The translations under genes were made by a program, and so were the position numbers. DNA of 62,565 bases from Pseudomonas sp. ZH-FAD (GTDB lineage: Bacteria; Pseudomonadota; Gammaproteobacteria; Pseudomonadales; Pseudomonadaceae), in assembly GCF_002803095.1 (NCBI RefSeq), contig NZ_PGLR01000035.1, positions 1 to 62,565 on the forward strand, read 5' to 3'. Positions 53,663 to 62,373 of this stretch are shown piece after piece (position 1 is the first letter of the stretch; each line of letters starts with the position of its first letter). The notes under the pieces were generated by a model. That model worked only from the letters and a program-made list of their open reading frames with translations. It was not told the DNA's origin and did not search any database.

Positions 53663-54664
53663 TCAGCCGGCGCTGGCGCCACCCTGCTTCTCACGCTCGG
53701 CCATACGCTGCTCCAGCTTGGCCAGCTCGGCGTCCAGCTCCTTGAGCTGAGCCTGCTTGTCGGCGTCCTTGAGCTTGTCGTTGTTGGCCACTTCGGTGCG
53801 CTTCTTGAACAGCTCGAGCTGACGAATCGGCAGCAGCTGGTCGTTGTCGGAAGCCTTGAACTGGCCCCACTGCAGGCCCTCGAGCACCTTCTTCTCTTCC
53901 GGCTTGGCACCGTAGGTCATGAAGAAGTCGCGCAGCTTGTCGCGGGTTTCCTGCGGCAGGTTCTTGCGCCAGACGATGGGATCGGACGGAATCAGCGGCG
54001 AGGTCCAGATCACCTTGAGCTGCGCGGCCTTGTCCGGCGCGGTCACTTCCAGACGTTCCATGCCCTCGCTGTTGAAGGTGCCGACATCGACCTGCTTGTT
54101 GGCCACCGACAAGGCGTTGACTTCGTGACTGCCGTTGAGCGAGCGCTTGAAGATCTTGCCGGCGTCGGCGTTGTTCTGGGCGAACACGTAGTAACCGGGC
54201 ACCAGATAACCGGAAGTGGAGTTCGGGTCGCCGTTGGCGAAGGTCAGGCTCTTGGCGTTCTTGAGCATGTCCTCGACCGAATTGATCGGGCTGTCCTTGT
54301 GCGCCACCAGCAGGCTGTAGTAGCCCTGGGCGCCGTTGGCCGCCACGGTCTGGGCGAAGATCTCGCCGCCGGCGCGGTCCACCGCTTCCATCGCCGACTT
54401 GTTGCCGTACCAGGCCACGTCGACCTTGTCGAAGCGCATGCCCTGGATGATCCCGGCGTAATCAGGCGCGAAGAAGGCGTTGATCTTTACCCCGGTCTGC
54501 TTGCTCATGTCGGCCAGGAAGGGATCCCACATGGCCTTGAGGTTCTGCGAGGATTCGGTGGAAATGATGCCGAAATTGAGTTCCTCGGCGGCCTGGACCG
54601 AGCCCAGCAGGGAACCGGTGACGAGCGCAGAGGCAGCCAGCACCTGGCCGATGCGTTTGAACAT
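53663..54664 (-). CDS. phnD: Phosphonate-binding periplasmic protein PhnD
   Basis: PhnD binds phosphonates in the periplasm and delivers them to PhnCE. From ATG 54664 (GGAG 8 bases before; the GTG at 54673 is a weaker option) the product is 333 residues, with signal peptide MFKRIGQVLAASALVTGSLLGSVQA, LNFGIISTESSQNLKAMWDPFL (the phosphonate site) and GANGAQGYYSLLVAHKDSPI. The C-terminal 60 residues are highly charged helical. Confidence 0.94.
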   Translation of the reverse strand: MFKRIGQVLAASALVTGSLLGSVQAAEELNFGIISTESSQNLKAMWDPFLADMSKQTGVKINAFFAPDYAGIIQGMRFDKVDVAWYGNKSAMEAVDRAGGEIFAQTVAANGAQGYYSLLVAHKDSPINSVEDMLKNAKSLTFANGDPNSTSGYLVPGYYVFAQNNADAGKIFKRSLNGSHEVNALSVANKQVDVGTFNSEGMERLEVTAPDKAAQLKVIWTSPLIPSDPIVWRKNLPQETRDKLRDFFMTYGAKPEEKKVLEGLQWGQFKASDNDQLLPIRQLELFKKRTEVANNDKLKDADKQAQLKELDAELAKLEQRMAEREKQGGASAG

Positions 54665-54718
54665 GGAGCACACTCCTGTTGCGGGTTGGCGTTGTTGTTT
54701 CGAATGAGGCAGGCGACG

Positions 54719-55543
54719 TCAGGCCTTGGCCAACGTCAGCGGACGCTCTACAGCCCGTGGGCGCGGCCCTTGCGGCAGCAGCAGGCTGATATCGAGATCG
54801 CCGCCGTAGAGGTCGTTGAGGAAATCGGGGTTGAAGCTTTCGGTGGGGCCGTCGAAATGAATGCGCCCGCCCTTGAGCGCCACGGCGCGCTGGCAATAGC
54901 GCACCGCGTAGTCGACCTGATGCAGGGTCACCACCACCGTCTTGCCGTCGCAGCGGTTGATGTCGGCGAGAATCTCCATCACCTTGCGTGCCGACTCCGG
55001 GTCGAGCGAGGCGATCGGCTCGTCGGCGAGAATCACCTCGGCCTGCTGGCACAGCGCACGGGCGATGGCCACGCGTTGCTGCTGCCCCCCGGAGAGGGTC
55101 GAAGCACGCTGCGCAGCGAACTCGGCCAGACCGACCCGCTCCAGCGCCTGCATGGCGCGCTGCCTTTCCTCGGCATTGAACAGGCTGAGGCTGCCACGCC
55201 AGCGCGGCATGCGCCCGAGACCGCCGAGCAGCACGTTCTGCATCACACTGAGGCGGCCGACCAGATTGAACTGCTGGAAGATGTAGCCGATATCGGCGCG
55301 CTGACGGCGCACGTCACCGTTGAGGCGACCATCGGCCTGGACCTGGCGACCGAGCACTTCGATACTGCCGGCATCACCGCGCGCCAAGCCGGCGAGATGG
55401 CGCAGCAGGGTCGACTTGCCCGACCCCGAAGCACCGATCAAGGCCACCATTTCACCTGGCTGTACCGACAGCGCCAGGTCGAACAACGCCTGTTTGCGGC
55501 CGAAGCTCTTGTTCAGACGGTCGACTCGAATCGCTGCGCGCAT
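54719..55543 (-). CDS. phnC: Phosphonate ABC transporter ATPase PhnC
   Basis: PhnC drives phosphonate import. From ATG 55543 (MRAAIRVDRLNKSFGRKQALFDL) the product has 274 residues: Walker A GASGSGKSTLL, Q-loop FQQFNLVGRLSV, signature TLSGGQQQRVAIARAL, Walker B VILADEPIASLD, H-loop TLHQVDYA. First gene of the operon; a Pho-box-like array lies 77 bp upstream. Confidence 0.95.
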   Translation of the reverse strand: MRAAIRVDRLNKSFGRKQALFDLALSVQPGEMVALIGASGSGKSTLLRHLAGLARGDAGSIEVLGRQVQADGRLNGDVRRQRADIGYIFQQFNLVGRLSVMQNVLLGGLGRMPRWRGSLSLFNAEERQRAMQALERVGLAEFAAQRASTLSGGQQQRVAIARALCQQAEVILADEPIASLDPESARKVMEILADINRCDGKTVVVTLHQVDYAVRYCQRAVALKGGRIHFDGPTESFNPDFLNDLYGGDLDISLLLPQGPRPRAVERPLTLAKA

Positions 55544-55619
55544 GGGCTGGCCCTCTACTATCATTGTCGATATGAAGGCAGCTAACCCGCGCCTTCTGGT
55601 GTAGACCAAGGTAGGCGCA

Positions 55620-55663
55620 AGCTGTGTCAGCCCGGTGAACCAGGGATGACGATTGAGTGACCG
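55620..55663 (-). promoter_or_regulatory. Pho-box-like direct repeats upstream of phnC
   Basis: On the minus strand four 11-bp steps share the core at bases 3-6: CGGTCACTCAA, TCGTCATCCCT, GGTTCACCGGG, CTGACACAGCT. The first two best match the PhoB half-site CTGTCAT with its 11-bp spacing. PhoB activates phn genes in E. coli and Pseudomonas at low phosphate. The array ends 76 bp before the phnC start. Strength of each half is modest. Confidence 0.6.
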
Positions 55664-55741
55664 AAACTTGAAACTTTTATGTTCGAGCGACGCAACAAGA
55701 TGAGTTCTGCCGAATACCACGCATTTCAGACAATCGGTGCT

Positions 55742-55752
55742 GGCATAAAGCC
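55742..55752. promoter_or_regulatory. Candidate AmrZ site in amrZ upstream region
   Basis: GGC-ATAAA-GCC is an inverted pair like the GGC-N5-GCC core of AmrZ operators. It lies 176 bp before the amrZ start and could be autoregulatory, as AmrZ represses itself in P. aeruginosa. Confidence 0.4.
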
Positions 55753-55927
55753 GCCACCTGAATCACAATCCGACACGTATTTGGCGTCAAGGAACTGTTC
55801 AGATGACCCTCGGGTCATAATGACGCAGAACGCGATACCGGTTGAACGGCTAGTGCGAAACACGGTCAAACCGGTGACAATCTCGACACTGACTACCAGT
55901 ATCGCTCCCTGAACTAACCGGTAATGT

Positions 55928-56254
55928 ATGCGCCCTATGAAACAGGCTATTTATTCCAGCCGCACGGCTGACAAATTTGTCGTTCGCTTGCCCGATGGCA
56001 TGCGTGAGCGTATCGCTGACGTAGCACGCAACCATCACCGCAGCATGAATTCGGAAATCATCGCCCGCCTGGAGCAAAGCATGCTTCAGGAAGGTGCGCT
56101 GGATGACGATCTCAGCCTGCGTCTCGACAGCCCCGAACTGAGCCTCCATGAGCGTGAATTGCTGCAGCGTTTTCGTCAGTTGTCGCGCCGCCAGCAGAAC
56201 GCGCTGGTTGCTCTGATTGCCCACGACGTGGAAATGGCCGCCGAAGAAGCCTGA
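55928..56254 (+). CDS. amrZ: AmrZ ribbon-helix-helix regulator
   Basis: AmrZ represses flagellar genes and controls alginate, c-di-GMP and its own expression in Pseudomonas. The 108-residue protein has the flexible N-terminus MRPMKQAIYSSRTADKFVVRLPDGMRERIADVARNHHRSMNSEIIARLEQSML, an Arc-type ribbon (KFVVRLPDG) and helices, then the C-terminal tetramerisation part HERELLQRFRQLSRRQQNALVALI, close to P. aeruginosa AmrZ as I remember it. It is divergent from phnC, as in PAO1. Confidence 0.95.
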   Translation: MRPMKQAIYSSRTADKFVVRLPDGMRERIADVARNHHRSMNSEIIARLEQSMLQEGALDDDLSLRLDSPELSLHERELLQRFRQLSRRQQNALVALIAHDVEMAAEEA

Positions 56255-56261
56255 GGCGAGC

Positions 56262-56300
56262 CCATAAAAAAACCGGCCTTGAGCCGGTTTTTTTATGGGC
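56262..56300. terminator. Bidirectional terminator between amrZ and oadB
   Basis: CCCATAAAAAAACCGGC (56262-56278) and GCCGGTTTTTTTATGGG (56284-56300) are perfect inverted copies around a 5-base loop, with A/T tracts on both sides, so it can terminate both genes, which converge here. Confidence 0.93.
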
Positions 56301-56332
56301 AACGAAAAGACGCGGAGCGAACTCCGCGCCTA

Positions 56333-57469
56333 TCAGCCAACGAAACTGAGCAACACCCCCGCTGCCACGGCCGAGCCGATCACCCCAGCCACGTTCGGCC
56401 CCATGGCATGCATCAGCAGGAAGTTCTGCGGATTGGCCTCCAGGCCGACCTTGTTCGATACCCGAGCCGCCATCGGCACTGCCGACACGCCAGCCGAGCC
56501 GATCAGCGGATTGACCTTGTGCGTGCTGAACACATTCATCAGCTTGGCCATCAGCACGCCGGCCGCGGTGCCCGCGCAAAACGCCACCATACCCAGCATG
56601 AGAATGCCCAGGGTCTTGAGCTGCAGGAAGGCCTCGGCCGACAGCTTCGAACCCACGGTCACGCCGAGGAAGATGGTGACGATATTGATCAGCGCGTTGC
56701 GCGAAGTATCGGCCAGACGCTCGACCACACCGGCCTCGCGCAGCAGATTGCCGAGGGCGAACATGCCGATCAACGGCGCGGCGTCAGGCAGCAGCATACC
56801 GATCAGAATGCACAGCACGATGGGGAAGATGATCTTCTCGGTCTGCCCTACCGGACGCAGTTGCTGCATGACGATGGCGCGCTCTTCCTTGGTAGTCAGC
56901 GCGCGCATGATCGGCGGCTGCAGCAGTGGCACCAGCGCCATGTAGGCATAGGCCGCCACGGCGATGGGGCCGAGCAGGTCAGGCGCGAGCTTGGAGGTGA
57001 CGAAGATCGAGGTCGGCCCATCCGCTCCGCCGATGATGGCGATGGACGCCGCCTCCTTGAGGGTGAACTCCATGCCGGGAATGCCCAACGCGGTGATCGC
57101 CAGTGCGCCGAGCAAGGTGCCGAAGATGCCGAACTGCGCGGCGGCGCCCAGCAGCAGCGTCTTCGGGTTGGCCAGCATCGGGCCGAAGTCGGTCATGGCG
57201 CCGACGCCGAGGAAGATCAGCAGTGGGAAGATGCTGGTCGGCAGGCCCACTTCATAGATCAGGTGCAGGAAACCCGCACCCTCGGCCATGTTGGCCACCG
57301 GGATGTTCGACAGCAGGCCACCGAAGCCGATGGGTACCAGCAACAGGGGCTCGAAGCCCTTTTTTATGGCCAGGTAGATCAGCACCAGGCACACCGCGAT
57401 CATGAACGCCTGACCGGGCTCCAGATGGTACAGACCGGTGCTCTGCCAGAGCTTGAGCAGCTTTTCCAT
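56333..57469 (-). CDS. oadB: Sodium-pumping oxaloacetate decarboxylase beta subunit
   Basis: OadB is the membrane subunit that couples decarboxylation of carboxybiotin to sodium export. The 378-residue protein has about 10 hydrophobic helices and the conserved GVGAMTDFGPMLANP, NGMEFTLKEAASIAIIGGADGPTSIF-type segment (GMEFTLKEAASIAIIGGADGPTSIFVTSKLAPDLLGPIAVAAYSYMAL with Y/A) and LMHAMGPNVAGVIGSAVAAG. It follows oadA by 10 bp. Confidence 0.95.
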   Translation of the reverse strand: MEKLLKLWQSTGLYHLEPGQAFMIAVCLVLIYLAIKKGFEPLLLVPIGFGGLLSNIPVANMAEGAGFLHLIYEVGLPTSIFPLLIFLGVGAMTDFGPMLANPKTLLLGAAAQFGIFGTLLGALAITALGIPGMEFTLKEAASIAIIGGADGPTSIFVTSKLAPDLLGPIAVAAYAYMALVPLLQPPIMRALTTKEERAIVMQQLRPVGQTEKIIFPIVLCILIGMLLPDAAPLIGMFALGNLLREAGVVERLADTSRNALINIVTIFLGVTVGSKLSAEAFLQLKTLGILMLGMVAFCAGTAAGVLMAKLMNVFSTHKVNPLIGSAGVSAVPMAARVSNKVGLEANPQNFLLMHAMGPNVAGVIGSAVAAGVLLSFVG

Positions 57470-57479
57470 GACGCGCCCC

Positions 57480-59258
57480 TCAGCCGATGGTCAGCAGGCT
57501 TGCGCCCACTGCCACTGCATCGCCGACCTTGACGTTGACGGCACCGACGGTACCGGACTTGAAGGCGCGGATCTCGGTTTCCATCTTCATCGCTTCGAGG
57601 ATGATCACCAGTTGACCCTCCTCCACAGCCTGGCCGGGCTGCACCAGTACCTTGAAGATATTGCCGGCCAGCGGCGCGGCCTGCGGCTCGCCGCCACCCG
57701 CCGCGACCGGGGCCGCCGCCGGTGCGACGCTCGCCGCGCCACCGACGGGCTTGATGCCTTCGATATCGCCGCCCTCGTTCACCTGCACGACGAACGACTT
57801 GCCATTGACTTCGACGGTGTAGACCTCGGGCTTACCGGCCTCGCGAGCCGGAGCTTCCTTACCGGTTGGCGCCGGCTCGAAGGCCGCCGGATTGCCGCGG
57901 TTTTCCAGGAATTTCAGGCCGATCTGCGGGAACAGCGCGTAGGTCAGCACGTCGTCGATCTCGTCGGCGGCCAGCTTGATGCCTTTCTCCCGGGCAATGC
58001 CCTTGAGCTCGGTGGTCAGCTTGTCCATTTCGGCCTCGAGCAGGTCGGCCGGGCGGCAGGTAATGGCCTCGCCGCCATCCAGCACACGAGCCTGCAGCTC
58101 GGCGTTGAATGGCGCGGGCGCGGCGCCGTACTCACCCTTGAGCACGCCGGCGGTTTCCTTGGTGATGGACTTGTAGCGCTCACCAGTGAGCACGTTGATC
58201 ACCGCCTGGGTGCCGACGATCTGCGACGTGGGAGTTACCAGCGGGATGAATCCCAGGTCTTCGCGCACGCGCGGAATCTCGGCCAGTACCTGATCGAACT
58301 TGTCCTGGGCGCCCTGCTCTTTGAGCTGGCTTTCCATGTTGGTGAGCATACCGCCCGGTACCTGGGCGACCAGGATGCGCGAATCGACACCCTTGAGGTT
58401 GCCCTCGAACTTCGCGTACTTCTTGCGCACCTCGCGGAAGTAGGCGGCGATTTCTTCCAGCAGCTCCAGGTTGAGCCCGGTGTCGCGCTCGGTGCCCTGG
58501 AACATGGCCACCACCGACTCGGTCGGCGAATGGCCATAGGTCATCGACAGAGAGGAAATCGCGGTGTCGACGTTGTCGATACCGGCTTCCACCGCCTTGA
58601 GAATGGCCACCGACGACAGCCCGGCCGTGGCATGGCACTGCATGTGAATCGGGATGGCCAGGCTGGCCTTCAGGCGCGACACCAGCTCGAAGGCGATGTA
58701 CGGGGTAAGGATGCCCGCCATGTCCTTGATGGCCACCGAATCGGCGCCCATGTCTTCGATCTGCTTGGCCAGATCGACCCACATATCCAAGGTGTGCACC
58801 GGGCTGGTGGTGTAGGAGATGGTGCCCTGGGCATGTTTGTCCTGCTGCTTCACGGCCTTGAGCGCCGTCTCCAGGTTGCGCGGATCGTTCATCGCGTCGA
58901 ATACGCGAAACACATCCACGCCGTTGACCGCGGCACGCTCGACGAATTTTTCCACCACGTCATCGGCGTAGTGGCGGTAGCCCAACAGGTTCTGCCCGCG
59001 CAACAGCATCTGCTGGCGGGTATTGGGCATGGCCTTCTTCAGTTCGCGGATACGCTCCCAGGGATCTTCGCCGAGATAACGAATGCAGGCATCGAAGGTC
59101 GCGCCGCCCCAGGACTCCACCGACCAGAAGCCGACCTGATCGAGCTTGGGCGCAATCGGCAGCATGTCTTCGAGACGAACACGCGTCGCCAGGATCGACT
59201 GATGCGCATCACGCAGCACCACATCGGTGATTCCGAGTGCTTGTTTTACGGCAGTCAT
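57480..59258 (-). CDS. oadA: Oxaloacetate decarboxylase alpha subunit
   Basis: OadA transfers the carboxyl group of oxaloacetate to biotin. From ATG 59258 it has 592 residues: a carboxyltransferase domain (TDVVLRDAHQSILATRVRLEDML, MHCHATAGLSSVAI-like QCHATAGL metal site, KDMAGILTPYIAFELV), a linker, and a C-terminal biotinyl domain with the target Lys in LEAMKMETEI. A Pro/Ala-rich hinge precedes the biotinyl domain. Confidence 0.96.
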   Translation of the reverse strand: MTAVKQALGITDVVLRDAHQSILATRVRLEDMLPIAPKLDQVGFWSVESWGGATFDACIRYLGEDPWERIRELKKAMPNTRQQMLLRGQNLLGYRHYADDVVEKFVERAAVNGVDVFRVFDAMNDPRNLETALKAVKQQDKHAQGTISYTTSPVHTLDMWVDLAKQIEDMGADSVAIKDMAGILTPYIAFELVSRLKASLAIPIHMQCHATAGLSSVAILKAVEAGIDNVDTAISSLSMTYGHSPTESVVAMFQGTERDTGLNLELLEEIAAYFREVRKKYAKFEGNLKGVDSRILVAQVPGGMLTNMESQLKEQGAQDKFDQVLAEIPRVREDLGFIPLVTPTSQIVGTQAVINVLTGERYKSITKETAGVLKGEYGAAPAPFNAELQARVLDGGEAITCRPADLLEAEMDKLTTELKGIAREKGIKLAADEIDDVLTYALFPQIGLKFLENRGNPAAFEPAPTGKEAPAREAGKPEVYTVEVNGKSFVVQVNEGGDIEGIKPVGGAASVAPAAAPVAAGGGEPQAAPLAGNIFKVLVQPGQAVEEGQLVIILEAMKMETEIRAFKSGTVGAVNVKVGDAVAVGASLLTIG

Positions 59259-59281
59259 ACAGGTGCTCCCTCTGAACCTGA

Positions 59282-59539
59282 TCAACCGCGGCGCGCGCGG
59301 TGCTGGGCAATAGCGGATTGGATGGCGGCCAGTGTCTCTGCATCCGGCCCATGGTTGGCCGACTCGACACTAGGCGCTGGAGAAGAAATGGCCGGGGTCG
59401 GTGCGGGCGGAGCGAAGGTCGCGATCAGACGTGACATCAGACTGACCACACCCACCAGCAACACCAGAAAGACAAATACGAAGCCCATGCCGAACAGCAT
59501 GAGTTCGACACCCTCGAGCAGCAGTTCACTGGGGGTCAT
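59282..59539 (-). CDS. oadG: Oxaloacetate decarboxylase gamma subunit
   Basis: OadG is the small membrane subunit that joins alpha and beta and binds zinc. In 85 residues it has one TM helix (MLFGMGFVFVFLVLLVGVVSLMSRLIA), a Pro/Ala-rich linker and a C-terminal AAIQSAIAQHRARRG, the usual pattern. First of oadG-oadA-oadB. Confidence 0.92.
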   Translation of the reverse strand: MTPSELLLEGVELMLFGMGFVFVFLVLLVGVVSLMSRLIATFAPPAPTPAISSPAPSVESANHGPDAETLAAIQSAIAQHRARRG

Positions 59540-59740
59540 CTTGGCTCCTTTGGCCAGCAGCTAAGGGGCTGCATTCATTATTGATTAGGAGCGCCCAGGG
59601 TCAGTACCTGGGCAAAGCTGGCGAACCTTAGCGTGAAACGAGCGTTTGAAGCAAACGCCAAAAGGGACGAACGGGCTATTTATGTAGTGGTTTATCAGCA
59701 CCCACTACCAAAGAGGCAGAAAGGCCCGGCGAGCGCAGCC

Positions 59741-60670
59741 TCAGGATGCCGAGCGAACCACGGTATCAACGGCAGGAGCAAGCCTCAGCAGGGTCTTGAA
59801 GTGACGCGTCTCATCACCGGGGGTACGCCCGAACAGACGCTTGAACTCCCGATTGAACTGCGACGGACTTTCATACCCGACGCGCTGCGCAGCGCTGAGC
59901 GCACTCATGTCGTTGCGGATCATCAGCAGGCGCGCCTGATGCAGGCGAATGGCCTTGAGGTACTGCAGCGGTGAGCGACTGGTCATCGCCTTGAAATGCA
60001 CATGGAAGGTCGGCACGCTCATGCTGGCGACTTCGGCCAGCGAAGGCACATCGAGCGATTGCTGATAATCCCGGTGAATCCGCTGCAGGACGCGCGCGAT
60101 ACGACCGAAATGACTGTTCTGCGCCAGGGTCGCGCGCAGGCCACTGCCCTGCTCACCCTGCAGCACGCGAAAGACGATTTCACGCAGAATCGATGGGCCG
60201 AGCAGGCGCACCTCCTCAGGGTCAGCCAGGGCCTCCAGCAGGCGCAACGTGGCATCACTCAAGCGCGTATCCATCGGGCTGGAATAAAGCGTTGCCGGTT
60301 GAGTGGGCTGGGGCTCTTGCAGATCCATGACCAGCTCGGCCACCAACAGCGGGTCGACACGCAGCGCCACCCCCAGCATGGGCTCTTCGGCACTGGCCTC
60401 GGTTTCGATGGAAAACGGCAGGGGCAGCGCCAGCACCAGATAGTGCTGCGCATCGTAAACATACAGTTTGCCGTCGTGCAGCCCACTCTTGCGCCCCTGG
60501 ATCACGATCACGATGCTCGGCTCATACAGCGCCGGGGTAACCGGCAGCGAGCGATTGGAGCGCATGAAGGTAACCCCGTCGAGCTGCGCCGCGGTGTACC
60601 CCTCCTCGGGAGCCAGGCGCAGCATCAGTTCGACCATACGTCGCTTGATGCTCTCAGGATTCATGCTCAT
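59741..60670 (-). CDS. AraC-family transcriptional regulator
   Basis: From ATG 60670 the product has 309 residues (ATG 60664 is a close alternative). The N-terminal half is an AraC_N type domain (YEPSIVIVIQGRKSGLHDGKLYVYDAQHYLVLALPLPF, PMLGVALRVDPLLVAELVMDL) and the C-terminal half two AraC helix-turn-helix motifs (LDVPSLAEVASMSVPTFHVHFKAMTSRSPLQYLKAIRLHQARLLM, SAAQRVGYESPSQFNREFKRLFGRTPG). It is divergent from the SDR-Atu4866-NTF2 genes with 142 bp between, so probably controls them. Confidence 0.9.
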   Translation of the reverse strand: MSMNPESIKRRMVELMLRLAPEEGYTAAQLDGVTFMRSNRSLPVTPALYEPSIVIVIQGRKSGLHDGKLYVYDAQHYLVLALPLPFSIETEASAEEPMLGVALRVDPLLVAELVMDLQEPQPTQPATLYSSPMDTRLSDATLRLLEALADPEEVRLLGPSILREIVFRVLQGEQGSGLRATLAQNSHFGRIARVLQRIHRDYQQSLDVPSLAEVASMSVPTFHVHFKAMTSRSPLQYLKAIRLHQARLLMIRNDMSALSAAQRVGYESPSQFNREFKRLFGRTPGDETRHFKTLLRLAPAVDTVVRSAS

Positions 60671-60812
60671 GCGCCGCTTTCGACTCGTTATCAATACCCG
60701 GGCATTGTAGGAAGCATTCAATAGAAACAGGCAATATCGAAAGAGTAACGAGACTTAGCAGCCGGCCGGCCCCTGCCTAGCATGGACGCTCCATAACGCA
60801 ATGGAGACCGAC

Positions 60813-61535
60813 ATGAGCAAAGTCATCCTCATCACCGGCGCCAGCAGCGGCATCGGCGAAGCCACCGCCAGACACCTGGCAAGCCTGGGTCATCACGTAG
60901 CCCTCGGTGCACGGCGCATCGAGCGCCTGCAGGCATTGGTAGAAGAACTGCAGGCACAAGGTCAACATGCCTCCTGCCGCGCCCTCGACGTCAGCCAACT
61001 GCACGATATGCAGGCCTTCGTCGAGCATGCCGAAGCGCAGCACGGCCCCGTCGACGTGATCATCAACAACGCCGGGGTCATGCCACTGTCGCCGCTCAAT
61101 GCCCTGAAGGTGGATGAGTGGAATCGCATGATCGACGTCAACATCAGGGGAGTGCTGCACGGTATTGCCGCCGTACTGCCAGGCATGGAAGAACGCGGAC
61201 GCGGCCAGGTCATCAATATCGCCTCCATCGGCGCCCATGCCGTATCGCCGACAGCAGCGGTCTACTGCGCCACCAAATATGCCGTCTGGGCGATTTCCGA
61301 CGGCCTGCGCCAGGAAAGCGAGCGCATCCGCGTCACCACCATCTGCCCTGGCGTGGTCGAGTCCGAACTGGCCGACAGCATCTCCGATGCCAGTGCGCGC
61401 GAGGCGATGCAAGCTTTCCGTCGCGTCGCCATCACCCCAGACGCCATCGCCCGCGCCGTGGCCTATGCAGTCGAACAGCCCGACGACGTCGACGTCAGCG
61501 AACTGATCGTGCGCCCAACCGCCAGCCCCCATTGA
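60813..61535 (+). CDS. Short-chain dehydrogenase/reductase (SDR)
   Basis: The 240-residue oxidoreductase starts at ATG 60813 (GGAG 6 bases before; ATG 60801 in frame). It has the TGASSGIG cofactor loop in ILITGASSGIGEATARHLA, the ARR segment after beta-2 favouring NADP, NNAGVM, catalytic Ser in INIASIGA, and YxxxK in YCATKYAV. Clostridial-type or YdfG-like SDR; substrate unknown. Its stop overlaps the upstream ATG of the next gene (TGATG). Confidence 0.93.
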   Translation: MSKVILITGASSGIGEATARHLASLGHHVALGARRIERLQALVEELQAQGQHASCRALDVSQLHDMQAFVEHAEAQHGPVDVIINNAGVMPLSPLNALKVDEWNRMIDVNIRGVLHGIAAVLPGMEERGRGQVINIASIGAHAVSPTAAVYCATKYAVWAISDGLRQESERIRVTTICPGVVESELADSISDASAREAMQAFRRVAITPDAIARAVAYAVEQPDDVDVSELIVRPTASPH

Positions 61536-61546
61536 TGGAGACCACC

Positions 61547-61876
61547 ATGTCAGCGAAGAACACCGTCGCGGTACTGCTGATCAGCGGCGCCTTGCTACCC
61601 GGCGTGTCAATGGCGCAATCCGAGAACCCGCATCCTTACGTAGGCATGTGGGTAACGGACGACGGCCATGTCCGCCATGAGCTATTGGCCAACGGCCGTT
61701 ATGACGAGGCACGCGGCAATCGCGAAAGCGCCTACCAGGGCAACTACCGCGTCACCGGCAACCACATCGACTACGTCGACGACACCGGGTTTACCGCCGA
61801 TGGCGAATTCATCAACGACGTGCTCTACCACGGCGGCATGGTACTGCGCCGCAAAAGCAACCCAATAGACGAATAA
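61547..61876 (+). CDS. Atu4866-domain secreted protein
   Basis: From ATG 61547 the protein has 109 residues: signal peptide MSAKNTVAVLLISGALLPGVSMAQ, then a single domain of the Atu4866 type (PYVGMWVTDDGHVRHELLANGRYDEARGNRESAYQGNYRVTGNHIDYVDDTGFTADGEFINDVLYHGGMVL), a small lipocalin-like beta barrel. Function unknown. Often found next to oxidoreductases and AraC or LysR regulators. Confidence 0.85.
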   Translation: MSAKNTVAVLLISGALLPGVSMAQSENPHPYVGMWVTDDGHVRHELLANGRYDEARGNRESAYQGNYRVTGNHIDYVDDTGFTADGEFINDVLYHGGMVLRRKSNPIDE

Positions 61877-61905
61877 CGCTATTCATCAGCCAAGGAAAAA
61901 TGCCC

Positions 61906-62367
61906 ATGAACATGCACAAGATCATCGCCGTATTGCTACTGAGCGCATCCCTCTGCCTCCCGGCCTGGGCAAGTGACAACACCGCGGCCAATCAGGCCCT
62001 GATTCAGAAAGCCTTCGATGATTGGCGCGCAGGCCAAGGCGGCATCTTCCAGTTGCTGGCCGATGATGCCGTCTGGGTCGTGGCCGGCAGCAGCCCGTAC
62101 TCCGGGACTTACCCCACGCGAGAGGCGTTCATGGAAGATGCAGTCAAACCCATCACTGACAAACTGGCCACGCCCATCGTGCCCACCGTCCGCCAGATCG
62201 TGGCGCAGGGACCTTACGTGGTCGTGCACTGGGATGGCCAGGCGACCGCCAAGGACGGCAGTCGCTACGAGAACAGTTACTCCTGGCACATGCAGCTGGA
62301 GAACGGCCGGATCACCCGGGTCACGGCCTTTCTCGATACCTGGCGGCTGGTCGAGCTGATGAACTGA
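61906..62367 (+). CDS. NTF2-like (SnoaL-type) secreted protein
   Basis: From ATG 61906 (AAGGA 9 bases before; ATG 61900 is too close to it) the product has 153 residues, with signal peptide MNMHKIIAVLLLSASLCLPAWAS and an NTF2/SnoaL fold: NQALIQKAFDDWRAGQGGIFQLLADDAVWVVAGSSPYSGTYPTREAFMEDAV, then YVVVHWDGQATAKDGSRYENSYSWHMQLENGRITRVTAFLDTWRL. Third gene of the SDR cluster. Confidence 0.87.
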   Translation: MNMHKIIAVLLLSASLCLPAWASDNTAANQALIQKAFDDWRAGQGGIFQLLADDAVWVVAGSSPYSGTYPTREAFMEDAVKPITDKLATPIVPTVRQIVAQGPYVVVHWDGQATAKDGSRYENSYSWHMQLENGRITRVTAFLDTWRLVELMN

Positions 62368-62373
62368 AGCGAC

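Noticed and set aside
55679..55912. A 77-residue plus-strand frame between phnC and amrZ
   Set aside because: No ribosome-binding site, no family match, and it overlaps the likely amrZ control region; coding cannot be supported.
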